The position numbers were made by a program, and so were the translations under genes. Shown piece after piece: positions 1 through 7,325 of a stretch of DNA of 34,030 nt (the stretch's first letter is position 1; the number at the start of each line of letters is the position of its first letter). The notes beneath the pieces are model-generated. The model worked only from the letters and a program-made list of their open reading frames with translations. It was not told the DNA's origin and did no database searches. Source of the DNA: Chloroflexota bacterium (lineage in GTDB: Bacteria; Chloroflexota; Anaerolineae; J036; Brachytrichaceae); the NCBI GenBank assembly GCA_018969115.1, contig JAGWYZ010000013.1:1-34030 (forward strand), given 5' to 3'.

Positions 1-46
1 CCCCTCCCAAAGGGAGGGGCGAAATCCCCCTCCCTTTGGGAGGGGT
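1..46. repeat. pair of G/C-rich palindromes
   Basis: Two near-identical palindromes lie head to tail: CCCCTCCCAAAGGGAGGGG at 1-19 and the same kind of unit with a central TTT at 27-46, followed by a G-rich tail to about 57. Such units could form strong hairpins and could end transcription of a gene outside the window. I see no gene in 1-142. Confidence 0.6.
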
Positions 47-104
47 TAGGGGTGGGTCAATGAGCATACTCTGCCATTGTATTCCTGCTGAACAGCCTAA
101 CTTT

Positions 105-132
105 AATCGTAAATCAAAAATCGTAAATTAAA
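105..132. repeat. heptamer repeat array (4 units)
   Basis: Four consecutive 7-nt units (AATCGTA, AATCAAA, AATCGTA, AATTAAA) end directly at the AAGGAG ribosome binding site of the next gene. This is the first of about ten such arrays in the window. Confidence 0.6.
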
Positions 133-142
133 AAGGAGAATC

Positions 143-532
143 ATGGAAGTAGCACGATTTTGGAGAACCAACAAGCAACGATATCAACTCGTGGGTGAAG
201 AATGCCCACATTGCAAGGGCAAGATTTTTCCACCCCGTGATATTTGCCCAACTTGCGACAAGGAAGCCAAAGTGCCCTATGTGTTTAGCGGCAAGGGTGA
301 GGTATTTTCATTTAGCACCTTACATCAGGCGCCAGCCGGTTTTGAGCGCTATGCGCCTTATACTGTCGCGCTGGTTAAATTGAGCGAAGGCCCGATGGTG
401 ACGGCCCAACTGACCGATGTCGATGCTAACGATGTCAAGATCGGTATGCCGGTCGAAATGGTGACGCGAGTATTACGCGAAGATGGCGAACGTGGCATGT
501 TGGTGTATGGCTACAAATTTCGCCCGGCATAG
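143..532 (+). CDS. DUF35 Zn-ribbon/OB-fold acyl-CoA-binding protein
   Basis: This 129-aa protein has the two-part layout of the DUF35 family. It starts with a rubredoxin-like zinc ribbon, with cysteines 21, 24, 35 and 38 in two CxxC pairs. An OB-fold half follows from about residue 48 (GKGEVFSFSTLHQAP onward). Family knowledge: these proteins bind acyl-CoA and form complexes with SCP-x/thiolase-like or HMG-CoA synthase enzymes, placing the CoA substrate. The start is set by AAGGAG a few bases upstream. The thiolase partner is not adjacent; a candidate lies at 12100-13278, or it may lie outside the window to the left. The TAG stop coincides with the first three bases of a family-A palindromic element. 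The family call is secure, the substrate unknown. Confidence 0.88.
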   Translation: MEVARFWRTNKQRYQLVGEECPHCKGKIFPPRDICPTCDKEAKVPYVFSGKGEVFSFSTLHQAPAGFERYAPYTVALVKLSEGPMVTAQLTDVDANDVKIGMPVEMVTRVLREDGERGMLVYGYKFRPA

Positions 533-645
533 TGCAGATTCCAAGTTGACGAAAGGTTTTGCCGATTGCACGATCTTGCTGCCATAACTACACTATGGGA
601 GCGGGGTCGTGCAATCGGCTCTTCATTTTTTAGAAATTTGCGCTA
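530..645 (+). repeat. family A palindromic element, copy A1
   Basis: The copy runs from TAGTGCAGATTCC to TTTGCGCTA. The core 561-619 is a hairpin with outer arms GCCGATTGCACGATC and its near complement. It matches copies at 19186, 24862, 27243 and 31772 in both flanks, while its inner stem is unlike theirs. The first three bases are the stop codon of the preceding gene. Confidence 0.75.
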
Positions 646-726
646 AAATGACGTTGAAACTGAATTTACCACACTCGGCTAAGCTATGCCTGATACCCTC
701 GATGATGCTGTGTTGGCACAGGACTA

Positions 727-777
727 AGGATTAGGGCTTGCTTCTTACAATCCTTAATCCAAAATCCCCAATCCTCC
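727..777. repeat. heptamer array before SDR gene
   Basis: Four 7-nt units (CAATCCT, TAATCCA, AAATCCC, CAATCCT) at 748-775 face a short inverted block AAGGATTAGGG at 726-736. The array ends three bases before the ATG, so there is no ordinary ribosome binding site. An upstream TTG-type start at 738 would be encoded by the repeat itself and is not credible. Confidence 0.65.
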
Positions 778-779
778 TT

Positions 780-1574
780 ATGAATACTCAATTTTCGAAT
801 AAAGTTGTGATTGCGACTGGCGCGGGCAATGGCATTGGCAAAGCCATTGCATTGCGATTTGGGGCGGCGGGAGCGCGGGTGTTGGTGAATGATGTTGCAG
901 CCATGGCTGCCGCTGCCGTTGCCGAACAGATCATGAGTGCAGGTGGTAACGCCATTGCCGTGCCTGCCGATGTGTCAGATGTGAAACAAGTGGGCGATAT
1001 GTTTGATGCCGTATTGGCGCAATGGGGCACAGTAGATGTGTTGGTGAACAACGCCAGCCTGACCAATACCGAGCGCCATTTTTTAGATGCAGATGAGGCG
1101 TGGTGGAACCGTATTATTGCGGTGAACTTAAACAGCGCATTTTTGTGCGGGGCACGGGCGGCCAAGATTATGGCAGCCAACCGCGCAGGGGTTATCATCA
1201 ATGTGTCGAGCGGTGGCGCAACGCGGGCGCATCGTGGCAACGCGGCCTACGACGCGGCCAAAGGCGGGATCGAGGCGCTCACCCGCGCCATGGCGCTCGA
1301 TCTTGGGCCATATGGGGTGCGTGTCAATGCTATTGTGCCCGGTTCGGTTGATAGCAAAGGCATGTCGGCTGAACTGAAACAAGTGCGTGGCGAAACATTC
1401 CCATTGCGCCGCGTGGGTGAACCCGATGAAATGGCTGGACCAGTGCTCTTTTTGGCTTCCGACGATGCCAGCTATATCACCGGTCATATGCTCGTCATCG
1501 ATGGCGGTTTTCTTGCCCAACAACGTTCGGCACAAGTCGATATTTTTCCGCTCAGTAAATTTCCTAATTTGTAA
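780..1574 (+). CDS. short-chain dehydrogenase/reductase (SDR)
   Basis: A 264-aa classical SDR. The NAD(P)-binding motif TGAGNGIG is at residues 13-20, NNAS (a variant of NNAG) at 90-93, the catalytic Ser at about 143-144, and Tyr157 and Lys161 in YDAAK. The C-terminal end GHMLVIDGGF is typical of FabG-like members. It would oxidise or reduce an alcohol/ketone with NAD(P)(H) in the cytoplasm; the substrate cannot be read from the sequence. I chose ATG 780 because an extension upstream would be encoded by the heptamer array. The next gene is a paralogue with almost the same N-terminus (MNTQF versus MNIQF), so the pair looks like an old duplication. Confidence 0.9.
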   Translation: MNTQFSNKVVIATGAGNGIGKAIALRFGAAGARVLVNDVAAMAAAAVAEQIMSAGGNAIAVPADVSDVKQVGDMFDAVLAQWGTVDVLVNNASLTNTERHFLDADEAWWNRIIAVNLNSAFLCGARAAKIMAANRAGVIINVSSGGATRAHRGNAAYDAAKGGIEALTRAMALDLGPYGVRVNAIVPGSVDSKGMSAELKQVRGETFPLRRVGEPDEMAGPVLFLASDDASYITGHMLVIDGGFLAQQRSAQVDIFPLSKFPNL

Positions 1575-1712
1575 GTTGCAGGGTTGCAAGTTGCATAATT
1601 AATTTATTTTAAAACAAATTTATCACTTATTTGTCAGTTATTCAACTTTTCAACCTGCAACTTTGCAACTTTTCAACTATGCAACCTGCAACCCTGCAAC
1701 CAACTCTCGACT
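1574..1712. repeat. inverted 7-8-nt repeat array between SDR genes
   Basis: A block of GTTGCAG/GGTTGCA/AGTTGCA units at 1575-1595 starts right after the stop of the first SDR gene. It faces a longer block of complementary CAACCTG/CAACTTT-type units at about 1641-1702. An AT-rich spacer separates them. The whole array lies between two tandem genes and could form a long imperfect hairpin in the transcript. Confidence 0.65.
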
Positions 1713-1713
1713 C

Positions 1714-2493
1714 ATGAACATCCAATTTCCAAATAAAACCATCATTGTTACCGGTGCAGCGCATGGCTTTGGTCGTGCGATCTCGCTGGCGTTTGCGGCG
1801 CGTGGGGCGCAGGTGTTTGCCTGCGATGTCATTGCCGATGAAGTAGTTGAAACCGCCGCCCAGTGCAATCAAGTTGGTGCGAGCAGTGGCGGTCGTGGCA
1901 CGGCGCATGTTGTTGATGTTAGCGATCAACCTGCTGTGCAAAAGATGGTGGCCGAGGTGTTGGCGGTAACTGGGCGTATTGATGTGCTGGTGAATAACGC
2001 AGGCGGGGTGTTGGGGCAAGTTGGCCGCCCGATCGAACAAATTACCCCGCGTGAATGGCAGGCCATTTATGACGTAAACGTCAGCGGGGCTTTTTATTTT
2101 GCGCAGGCCGTCGCCCCCAGCATGAAGACGGCGCAGTCAGGTCGTATTATTAACATTTCGAGCGGGGCGGGTTTGGGCATTAGTCTAACCGGCATCCAAG
2201 CTTATGCCTCGGCCAAGGCTGCCCAAATTGGCCTTAGCCGCCAATTGGCGCATGAATTGGGGGCTTGGGGCATTACTGTCAACAATATTGCGCCGGGGTT
2301 TGTGCGATCAAACCCCAATACCGAGCGGCAATGGCAGTCGTATGGTGAAGAAGGGCAGCAAAGACTGGTACAATCGATAGCACTTAAACGGCTCGGCTCG
2401 CCCGATGATATTGCGCATGGTGTGTTGTTTTTTGCCTCAGATTATGCGGCGTGGATTACGGGGCAAGTGATTTCGATTGACGGCGGCAAATAG
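1714..2493 (+). CDS. short-chain dehydrogenase/reductase (SDR), paralogue
   Basis: A 259-aa classical SDR with TGAAHGFG at residues 13-20, an NNAG motif, the ISS catalytic serine, and YASAK carrying the catalytic Tyr and Lys. It ends with the usual ITGQVISIDGGK tail. It would be a cytoplasmic NAD(P)-dependent oxidoreductase of unknown substrate. ATG 1714 is preferred; the in-frame TTG at 1663 lies in the repeat array and would add a repeat-encoded peptide. It follows the other SDR gene after 139 nt that consist of repeats only, so co-transcription is likely. Confidence 0.9.
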   Translation: MNIQFPNKTIIVTGAAHGFGRAISLAFAARGAQVFACDVIADEVVETAAQCNQVGASSGGRGTAHVVDVSDQPAVQKMVAEVLAVTGRIDVLVNNAGGVLGQVGRPIEQITPREWQAIYDVNVSGAFYFAQAVAPSMKTAQSGRIINISSGAGLGISLTGIQAYASAKAAQIGLSRQLAHELGAWGITVNNIAPGFVRSNPNTERQWQSYGEEGQQRLVQSIALKRLGSPDDIAHGVLFFASDYAAWITGQVISIDGGK

Positions 2494-2538
2494 TTGTATG
2501 CGTGAGGCTTGCTTGTTGGGATAAAATCGCGGTTGGCG

Positions 2539-2958
2539 ATGACAATTTACCCTGTACTTCTCATATTTCATAATCTCACCCGCTGGTTGGTGTTGGCAGT
2601 GGGTTTGTGGGTAACAGCGCGATTATGGCTTGGCTGGCGCACTCATCAGGCATGGCAAGCCGCCGACCGCACTGGGTTGCGTGTGTTTGCGTGGGTCATT
2701 AGCATTCAATGTGTTTTTGGCCTTGGTATGTATTTGTTGCCCAACACCTTTGTCAATGCCAGCCTAAACGCGCTTGATTTGGCCGTGATCATGAAAAACA
2801 GCGTGTTGCGTTTTTTTGTGCTTGAGCATCCGCTGCAAATGTTTATTGCAATTGGCATTTCGCATTGGTGCAATTGGTACCGCAAGCATATTCAGCCCGA
2901 TACGTTCCGCCTTAAATGTGGTGCGTTGATTATGACAATGGTCATGCTGATTTTTTGA
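2539..2958 (+). CDS. small 4-TM membrane protein, probable 3' frameshift
   Basis: The reading frame gives 139 aa with about four hydrophobic helices (roughly 5-31, 47-67, 78-95 and 98-112, with a further segment at the end). It carries HNLTRW at 11-16 and MKNSVLRFFVLEHP at 85-98. From memory, these motifs mark a small family in Bacteroidota and Chloroflexota often auto-named cytochrome B without evidence of haem. The frame stops at TGA 2956 just after a run of six T (2951-2956). In the next frame the sequence continues LTGVPWLFLYLARPW, the kind of C-terminal end expected for this family, up to TGA 3033-3035. One extra T would join the two. So the gene probably extends to 3035 and is disrupted by a sequencing error, a real mutation or slippage. 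No function is assigned. Confidence 0.65.
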   Translation: MTIYPVLLIFHNLTRWLVLAVGLWVTARLWLGWRTHQAWQAADRTGLRVFAWVISIQCVFGLGMYLLPNTFVNASLNALDLAVIMKNSVLRFFVLEHPLQMFIAIGISHWCNWYRKHIQPDTFRLKCGALIMTMVMLIF

Positions 2959-3043
2959 CGGGTGTTCCTTGGCTGTTTTTATATTTGGCGCGTCCTTGGG
3001 TTTGTCTTCCAATTTCATTTGACAACGTCAAATGAAAAGGGTA

Positions 3044-3100
3044 GCCGATCTCACTGTATCCAGCTCAGCTTTGGGCTGGGCTGGATACAGTGAGATCGGC
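3044..3100. repeat. palindrome B1 (26-bp stem)
   Basis: The outer arm GCCGATCTCACTGTATCCAG and its complement flank a TTTGG loop; the 26-bp stem has one mismatch. The arm resembles those of the other family A and B hairpins, but the flanks are not clearly either family. It lies between convergent genes and could act as a bidirectional terminator. Confidence 0.6.
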
Positions 3101-3110
3101 AAAAATGAGG

Positions 3111-3449
3111 TTATTGGTTTTTAGCCTGTGTTGCAGGTTGATAAGTTGCGGCTAAGGTGGGGTGTTGCATGGGCCATTCTATCCACGTTTCGCGGCTAAT
3201 GACTTCGGGTGATTATCCGTAATGGTCTAGGTTTAAATTGCGTAAGCCCAATATGCCGACCCGACGTGGGGCAATCACTCCCGACCATCAAACATCGCCA
3301 TCGTTGTCAAAAATCGTCAATTGGTTGCTGATGCTCAGTTAATGCATTCCTTCAAAGCGCCAGCTATGTTTGCGGTCTGTGGCATAACGTGCATCTTGAA
3401 AAATCAGCCATACTACACCCTCAAATTCTATTGCGGTATGAGTGCTGAC
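3111..3449 (-). pseudogene. decayed gene with three in-frame stops
   Basis: Read on the minus strand, one frame from 3449 to the TAA at 3111-3113 translates into protein-like sequence (for example HTAIEFEGVVWLIFQDARYA, then LSISNQLTIFDNDGDV, then GVIAPRRVGILGLRNLNLD). It is broken by a TAA, a TGA and a TAA, the TGA sitting where a Trp would fit. There is no start codon at the 5' end. It reads like a small soluble protein of about 110 residues. I do not recognise the family. It lies downstream of the APH-type gene on the same strand. Confidence 0.55.
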
Positions 3450-3471
3450 CTAACCTTGTAACATACATCTA

Positions 3472-4407
3472 TTATGCCTTGATGTCGATTTTATGCAAAG
3501 TGGCAAAGTGGCAGAGTGGCAGAGTGGCAAAGGCCTGTTGAATAAACCAGTGGTGTGCTTCACGCATCGCATTTTCGGCATCTGTATCTAGCCCCCAATT
3601 GCCAATTTCTGAGCATGGTCGCAATGCAGCATATAAATCCCAATAAGGCAAATGGGTAAAGTCGATGCTTGAAGTGGCACAATAAACGTCGGTAAATTGT
3701 TGCATAGCCGCCTGCCCAAAGGCAAACAAAACCTCAAGCCGACTATTGGCAAGGTCGGCTAAGGGGTCGCCAAATTCGGCATCTTCCCAATCAATGACAG
3801 CCACAAGTTGTCGATGTTGCCACAATACATTGCCGGGCCAATAATCGCCATGCAAAATGGCTGGTGCATTGCGGGGCGGCAAAGACCCAATCGCCGCTAA
3901 CGCATCCCGAATATCACTTTCATGCAACGATTCATTGAGCACAGCGGGGCGCTGGCGCAATTTTGCGGCGACGCTGGTCGCTTGTTGTGGCATAAATGAT
4001 ATATCTGTGGCGCTGCAATCAAGCTGATGAATGTTTGCCAATTGCACCGCCAGTTTTTGCACATGATTTGGCACATCGTCTGGTACAAATTCGGGTTGCC
4101 CGTCAATAAATTCAATGACAAGACACGGCACAGGGAAAATGTCGCAAGCGGTGTCGAGGTAAATCGGCGCGGGCGTTGCGATTCCGGCAGTGTTCAACAG
4201 CTGCAATAGCCTAAATTCAACTGCAGCAATATTAGGGTTGTGTGCCAAATCGACCTTGCCGTGTAGCCGCATCACCATTTTTTGCCTGCGCCCATCGTTA
4301 TGCATCACCTCTAGCGCCGTTACTTGCGCCGAATTGCCGCCTTTTAACGCCCACGTTCGCAATAATTTGGCATTTGGGGCAAATTTGCAAAGTAACTTTT
4401 CAAACAC
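3472..4407 (-). CDS. APH/choline-kinase-type phosphotransferase
   Basis: A 311-aa kinase-fold protein of the aminoglycoside phosphotransferase (APH) family. The catalytic loop HGDYWPGN is at residues 186-193 and the metal-binding IDWE at 205-208, followed by EFGDPLADLA. Family members phosphorylate small molecules such as aminoglycosides, homoserine, choline or sugars using ATP in the cytoplasm. Nothing here points to one substrate, and a drug-resistance role should not be assumed. Translation starts at GTG with GAGGTG about ten bases upstream. The last codons are built from an 8-nt tandem repeat (3495-3533), so the C-terminus (FATLPLCHFATLHK) is repetitive and may have been extended. It lies close to the acyl-CoA dehydrogenase gene on the same strand, with palindrome B2 between them. 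Confidence 0.85.
   Translation of the reverse strand: MFEKLLCKFAPNAKLLRTWALKGGNSAQVTALEVMHNDGRRQKMVMRLHGKVDLAHNPNIAAVEFRLLQLLNTAGIATPAPIYLDTACDIFPVPCLVIEFIDGQPEFVPDDVPNHVQKLAVQLANIHQLDCSATDISFMPQQATSVAAKLRQRPAVLNESLHESDIRDALAAIGSLPPRNAPAILHGDYWPGNVLWQHRQLVAVIDWEDAEFGDPLADLANSRLEVLFAFGQAAMQQFTDVYCATSSIDFTHLPYWDLYAALRPCSEIGNWGLDTDAENAMREAHHWFIQQAFATLPLCHFATLHKIDIKA
3495..3533. repeat. 8-nt tandem repeat inside gene 3' end
   Basis: Five consecutive units of GCAAAGTG or GCAGAGTG lie inside the 3' end of the phosphotransferase gene. The unit length is 8 nt, so changes in copy number would shift the frame and change the C-terminus. Confidence 0.7.
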
Positions 4408-4454
4408 TTGTATGTGTCACCTCGATAATTCGGGGTAAACCCCAAAACATAACA

Positions 4455-4524
4455 CCAAACTCATGATATGGCTTTTGAAGGCACGGGAAAGACCGTGCCT
4501 TCAAAAGCCATATCGTGAGTTTGG
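4455..4524. repeat. palindrome B2 (32-bp stem)
   Basis: A 32-bp stem with one mismatch surrounds the loop GAAAGA; the arm begins CCAAACTCATGATATGG. The left flank (ATAATTCGGGGTAAACC and onwards, from about 4422) matches the left flank of the family B element at 20401 read on the minus strand. The right flank is diverged. It follows the stop of the acyl-CoA dehydrogenase gene and may also end its transcript. Confidence 0.65.
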
Positions 4525-4550
4525 CAAAAATTTGCTTTAATCTTTTAATC

Positions 4551-5714
4551 TCAAAACCCCATTCGCCGCCCAATAATCTCTTTCATAATTTCATTGGTTC
4601 CGGCATAAATACGCTGCACCCGGGCATCGGCATAATAACGAGTGATGGGGTATTCCATCATAAACCCATAACCGCCGTGCAATTGCACACAAGTATCCAT
4701 CACGCGGCCCTGTAATTCAGTCGTCCACCATTTTGCCATCGCGGCGGTTTCGGCGCTTAAGGTTTTGGTATTCAATTCTTCGATACAGCGATCGATAAAC
4801 ACCCGCGCAATTTGAATCTCGGTGGCTATTTCGGCTAATTTAAAGCGTGAATTTTGAAATTTGCCAATCGGCTGACCAAAAGCTGTGCGTTCTTTGCAAT
4901 ATTGCTCAGTCCAGCCCAAAGCGGCTTCGCAAGCCGCTACCGCGCCGACTGCCACGCTTAGCCGCTCTTGTGGCAACATGTTCATCATATAAGCAAACCC
5001 TTCGCCCTCGCGTCCCAACAAGTTGCTGATTGGCACATGCACATTCTCAAAAAATAACTCGGCGGTATCTTGCGAACGCAAGCCTAATTTCTCAAGTTTG
5101 CGTCCACGGGTAAAACCTTTCATCCCGCGTTCGATTACCAACATGCTCACCCCACGATGTCGCTCGTGCGGGTTGGTCTTAACTGCTGCTACGACAATAT
5201 CACTCAAAATGCCATTGGTAATGAAGGTTTTGGCTCCATTGACCACATAATGATCGCCATCTCGAATGGCGGTCGTGCGAATAGATGCCACATCGCTGCC
5301 GGTGTTGGGTTCGGTCATGGCAAGGGCTAAAATCTTTTCGCCACTGCATACCCCCGGCAACCAACGGGCTTTTTGCTCGTCGTTGGCATAATGAATGAAG
5401 TAAGGCAAGACGACATCGTTGTGCAAAGTAATACCCGCACCGGCGCTAGCCACCCCAGCTCGGGCAAATTCTTCGCTAATAATGGCCCCATATCGATAAT
5501 CATTCATGTCGCCGCCGTAAGGTTCGGGGGCATCTACGCCCAGTAAGCCTTGTTCACCAGCCTTAAGCCACAACTCGCGTGAGACCATGCCTATGTGTTC
5601 CCATGCTTCGTTATGCGGCAACATTTCGGTTTCGGCAAAACGCCGCACCATTTGGCGAAACATATCATGTTCGGGGCTAAAAATTGTGCGAGGCAAAAAG
5701 AAGGGTTTATCCAT
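4551..5714 (-). CDS. acyl-CoA dehydrogenase, LCAD-type
   Basis: A 387-aa FAD enzyme with the full acyl-CoA dehydrogenase fold. The FAD/substrate loop LAMTEPNTGSDVASIRT starts near 131, and the C-terminal signature IYAGTNEIMKEIIGR lies near 374-388. It catalyses alpha,beta-dehydrogenation of acyl-CoA in beta-oxidation or branched-chain catabolism, with electrons passing to ETF. In medium/short-chain enzymes the catalytic Glu sits in YEGT; here that position is Ala. The sequence has LPQER at 247-251, so the base is probably Glu250, as in long-chain (LCAD) and isovaleryl enzymes. Substrate length is not proven. An AT-rich region with a 28-bp dyad (5735-5762) lies just upstream and could be an operator. 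No partner ETF gene is in the window. Confidence 0.93.
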   Translation of the reverse strand: MDKPFFLPRTIFSPEHDMFRQMVRRFAETEMLPHNEAWEHIGMVSRELWLKAGEQGLLGVDAPEPYGGDMNDYRYGAIISEEFARAGVASAGAGITLHNDVVLPYFIHYANDEQKARWLPGVCSGEKILALAMTEPNTGSDVASIRTTAIRDGDHYVVNGAKTFITNGILSDIVVAAVKTNPHERHRGVSMLVIERGMKGFTRGRKLEKLGLRSQDTAELFFENVHVPISNLLGREGEGFAYMMNMLPQERLSVAVGAVAACEAALGWTEQYCKERTAFGQPIGKFQNSRFKLAEIATEIQIARVFIDRCIEELNTKTLSAETAAMAKWWTTELQGRVMDTCVQLHGGYGFMMEYPITRYYADARVQRIYAGTNEIMKEIIGRRMGF

Positions 5715-5734
5715 AATTCGTGCTTAATTAAGGT

Positions 5735-5762
5735 TATGATTTATACAATTTCACAAATCATA
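5735..5762 (-). promoter_or_regulatory. dyad upstream of acyl-CoA dehydrogenase
   Basis: TATGATTT (5735-5742) and AAATCATA (5755-5762) form a perfect 8-bp inverted repeat with a 12-nt spacer, about 20-48 bp upstream of the start codon. The position and symmetry suit a repressor site; the regulator is unknown. Confidence 0.4.
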
Positions 5763-5838
5763 CGGCTTATATTTTATCTGCTGATTTTGACATATTTTGT
5801 AAAACGTAGATGATCTTAAATGAAGATACAGTAAATAG

Positions 5839-5990
5839 TATCTTCTCAATCATTAGGGGCGTTAGCAAAAGACATAATGCCGAGATCACTATCACTTCGT
5901 ATTTGACGATGGCTTTTCCCTCGTCAAATATGAAGTAACAGTGATCTCGGCGAAAATTTATTTTGATTTCCCCTATTTATTGAGGAGATG
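5839..5990 (+). mobile_element. family B MITE-like element, copy B3
   Basis: About 150 bp bounded by imperfect inverted ends: CTTCTCAATCATTAGGGG on the left and CCCCTATTTATTGAGGAG on the right. The core 5879-5951 is a long palindrome beginning GCCGAGATCACTATCACTTC. Both flanks match the element at 20401-20555 read on the other strand, including CAAAGAC-TAATG before the core and CGAAAATTTATTTT after it. No coding capacity. It fills most of the gap between the acyl-CoA dehydrogenase and rhaM promoter regions. Confidence 0.7.
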
Positions 5991-6021
5991 CCAGTAAACA
6001 GGGAAAATTTAAAGGCATTTT

Positions 6022-6339
6022 ATGAAAAGAATTGGATTTCAATTTAAAGTTCGTGCAGATCGACTTGCAGAATACAAAGAGCATCATAAACAGGTGTGGC
6101 CCGACATGTTGGCGGCATTGCGCGAGACAGGCTGGCACAATTACACTCTATTTATGCGACCCGATGGCCTGATTTTTGGCTATTTTGAAACCGAAGATAG
6201 CCTGCAAACGGCCCAAGCGAAGATGGCTGCGACCGAAGTGAACACACGTTGGCAAAATTTTATGGCATCGTTTATGGATGCCGATGCCCGACCCGATGAG
6301 ACTTTTGTCGAGCTTGAAGCCTATTTTCATTTGGATTAG
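6022..6339 (+). CDS. rhaM: L-rhamnose mutarotase (RhaM/YiiL family)
   Basis: A 105-aa single-domain protein that matches RhaM in length and pattern. It has Tyr18 and the catalytic His22 in EYKEHHKQVWP, then LRETGWHNYTLF, and RWQNFMASFMDADARP near the C-terminal end. Family role: interconversion of alpha- and beta-L-rhamnose (or a related 6-deoxysugar such as L-fucose) before isomerisation, in the cytoplasm. No other rhamnose genes are nearby, so the substrate may differ from rhamnose. The start ATG follows a weak AAAGG site; a stronger AGGAG lies further upstream, inside the family B element end. Confidence 0.85.
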   Translation: MKRIGFQFKVRADRLAEYKEHHKQVWPDMLAALRETGWHNYTLFMRPDGLIFGYFETEDSLQTAQAKMAATEVNTRWQNFMASFMDADARPDETFVELEAYFHLD

Positions 6340-6346
6340 AAAGCAG

Positions 6347-6376
6347 TTGACAGCCTTGTCCCTATCTGATTAGAAT
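6347..6376 (+). promoter_or_regulatory. sigma-70-like promoter, possibly for tpx
   Basis: TTGACA (6347-6352) and TAGAAT (6371-6376) are separated by 18 bp. It starts eight bases after the rhaM stop and would give a leader of roughly 270 nt carrying palindrome B4 before tpx. Confidence 0.5.
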
Positions 6377-6489
6377 GACATGAGTTGCCCTTGATGTCAT
6401 CACATAAAATCATGATGTCGTCGGCTGTGCCGACAATTACAAATAAACTCGCGCTGTTGTCTTATCACCCAAAATAAGGCAATGTAGGA

Positions 6490-6613
6490 CTTTTTTAATA
6501 AAGTGAGTAATTAAATAAGACACAATGCGTAACACACTAGCTTTTCGGCCCCGTAAGGGCTGGAAAGCTAGTGTGTTACGCGAAAAATTTTTTTACCGCT
6601 TAATTTTAAAAAG
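6490..6613. repeat. palindromic element B4
   Basis: The core 6527-6581 has the perfect arms GCGTAACACACTAGCTTT and complement, with an inner hairpin around CCGTAAGG. The left flank ends in AAGACACAATG, like the family B flank CAAAGAC-TAATG. The outer parts (CTTTTTTAATAAAGTGAGTAA and the right-hand GCTTAATTTTAAAAAGC region) look like degenerate inverted ends. It lies between the predicted promoter and tpx, so it would be in the tpx leader. Confidence 0.55.
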
Positions 6614-6655
6614 CGACCCAAATGCGTGAAAAAATATTACAGGAGAAAATAAGAA

Positions 6656-7180
6656 ATGAGCAATGTAGAACGCAAAGGTATCGTCAAACTTGGCCCCAAT
6701 GATGCCACCCTCATCGGCAATGATGTCGCGGTTGGGCAAACTGCCCCCGCCTTTATCGCCAGCGCCAATGACTGGAGCACGGTTGATGTTGTAAACGCCG
6801 GCAAAGGCAAAGTGCGCATTTTGGCGGCTGTGCCATCCCTCGACACCAATGTGTGTGACCGTGAGACCCGCCGCTTTAATGTTGAGGCCTCAAGTCTGGG
6901 TGATGATATCGCCGTGTATGTCATTAGTACCGATATGCCAATGACGCAGAAAAAGTGGTGTGGCAATGCCGGTGTCGATCGCGTCATTACCATTTCAGAT
7001 GTGTTAAATGCCGAATTTGGCATTAATTATGGGTTGTTGATCAAGGAACGCCGCTTTTTACGCCGCGCTGTGTTCGTTATTGACCGCAATAACACCCTTA
7101 CCTATGTTGATTACATGAAGTCGTTGGGCGACGAACCCAATTACGAAGAAGTATTGGCCGCAGCTAAAGCCGCGCTTTAA
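6656..7180 (+). CDS. tpx: thiol peroxidase, atypical 2-Cys peroxiredoxin
   Basis: The 174-aa protein matches the Tpx family in length. The peroxidatic Cys67 lies in PSLDTNVCDRETRRFN and the resolving Cys102 in KKWCGN. It reduces hydrogen peroxide and alkyl hydroperoxides in the cytoplasm using thioredoxin. An AGGAG site lies upstream of the ATG at normal spacing. The gene stands alone, after rhaM, and faces thrS across a repeat array. The N-terminus and both active Cys are intact, so it should be functional. Confidence 0.95.
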   Translation: MSNVERKGIVKLGPNDATLIGNDVAVGQTAPAFIASANDWSTVDVVNAGKGKVRILAAVPSLDTNVCDRETRRFNVEASSLGDDIAVYVISTDMPMTQKKWCGNAGVDRVITISDVLNAEFGINYGLLIKERRFLRRAVFVIDRNNTLTYVDYMKSLGDEPNYEEVLAAAKAAL

Positions 7181-7324
7181 TTAATGGTTAATGGTCAATG
7201 GTTAATGATTAACCATTAACCATTGACCATTGATCATTAACCATTGATCATTAACCATTAACCATTAACCATTAACCATTGACCATTAACCATTAACCAT
7301 TGACCATTGACCATTGACCATTAA
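7181..7324. repeat. large heptamer array between tpx and thrS
   Basis: About twenty 7-nt units fill the whole gap between the convergent stops. The first four read TTAATGG/TTAATGG/TCAATGG/TTAATGA. The rest are the complementary ATTAACC, ATTGACC and ATTGATC units, so the array can fold back on itself. The repeat begins on the base after the tpx stop and ends just before the thrS stop. No gene or recognisable terminator with a T-run is in it. Confidence 0.85.
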
Positions 7325-7325
7325 T

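Noticed and set aside
646-723. Small peptide gene after family A copy A1
   Set aside because: Only short frames (28 and 13 codons) without ribosome sites or recognisable motifs.
738-779. Upstream start for the first SDR gene
   Set aside because: The extra codons come from the heptamer array; ATG 780 gives a normal SDR N-terminus parallel to the paralogue.
788-1589. Antisense open frames over the SDR gene
   Set aside because: They are shadows of GC-rich codons in a well-supported SDR gene and show no motif.
1663-1713. Upstream TTG start for the second SDR gene
   Set aside because: The extra peptide would be encoded by the repeat array, and the family N-terminus fits ATG 1714.
3472-4407. Aminoglycoside resistance gene
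   Set aside because: The APH fold is shared by many metabolic kinases; no resistance context or specific signature is visible.
7181-7324. CRISPR array
   Set aside because: The repeats are contiguous 7-nt units with no spacers and no cas genes nearby.
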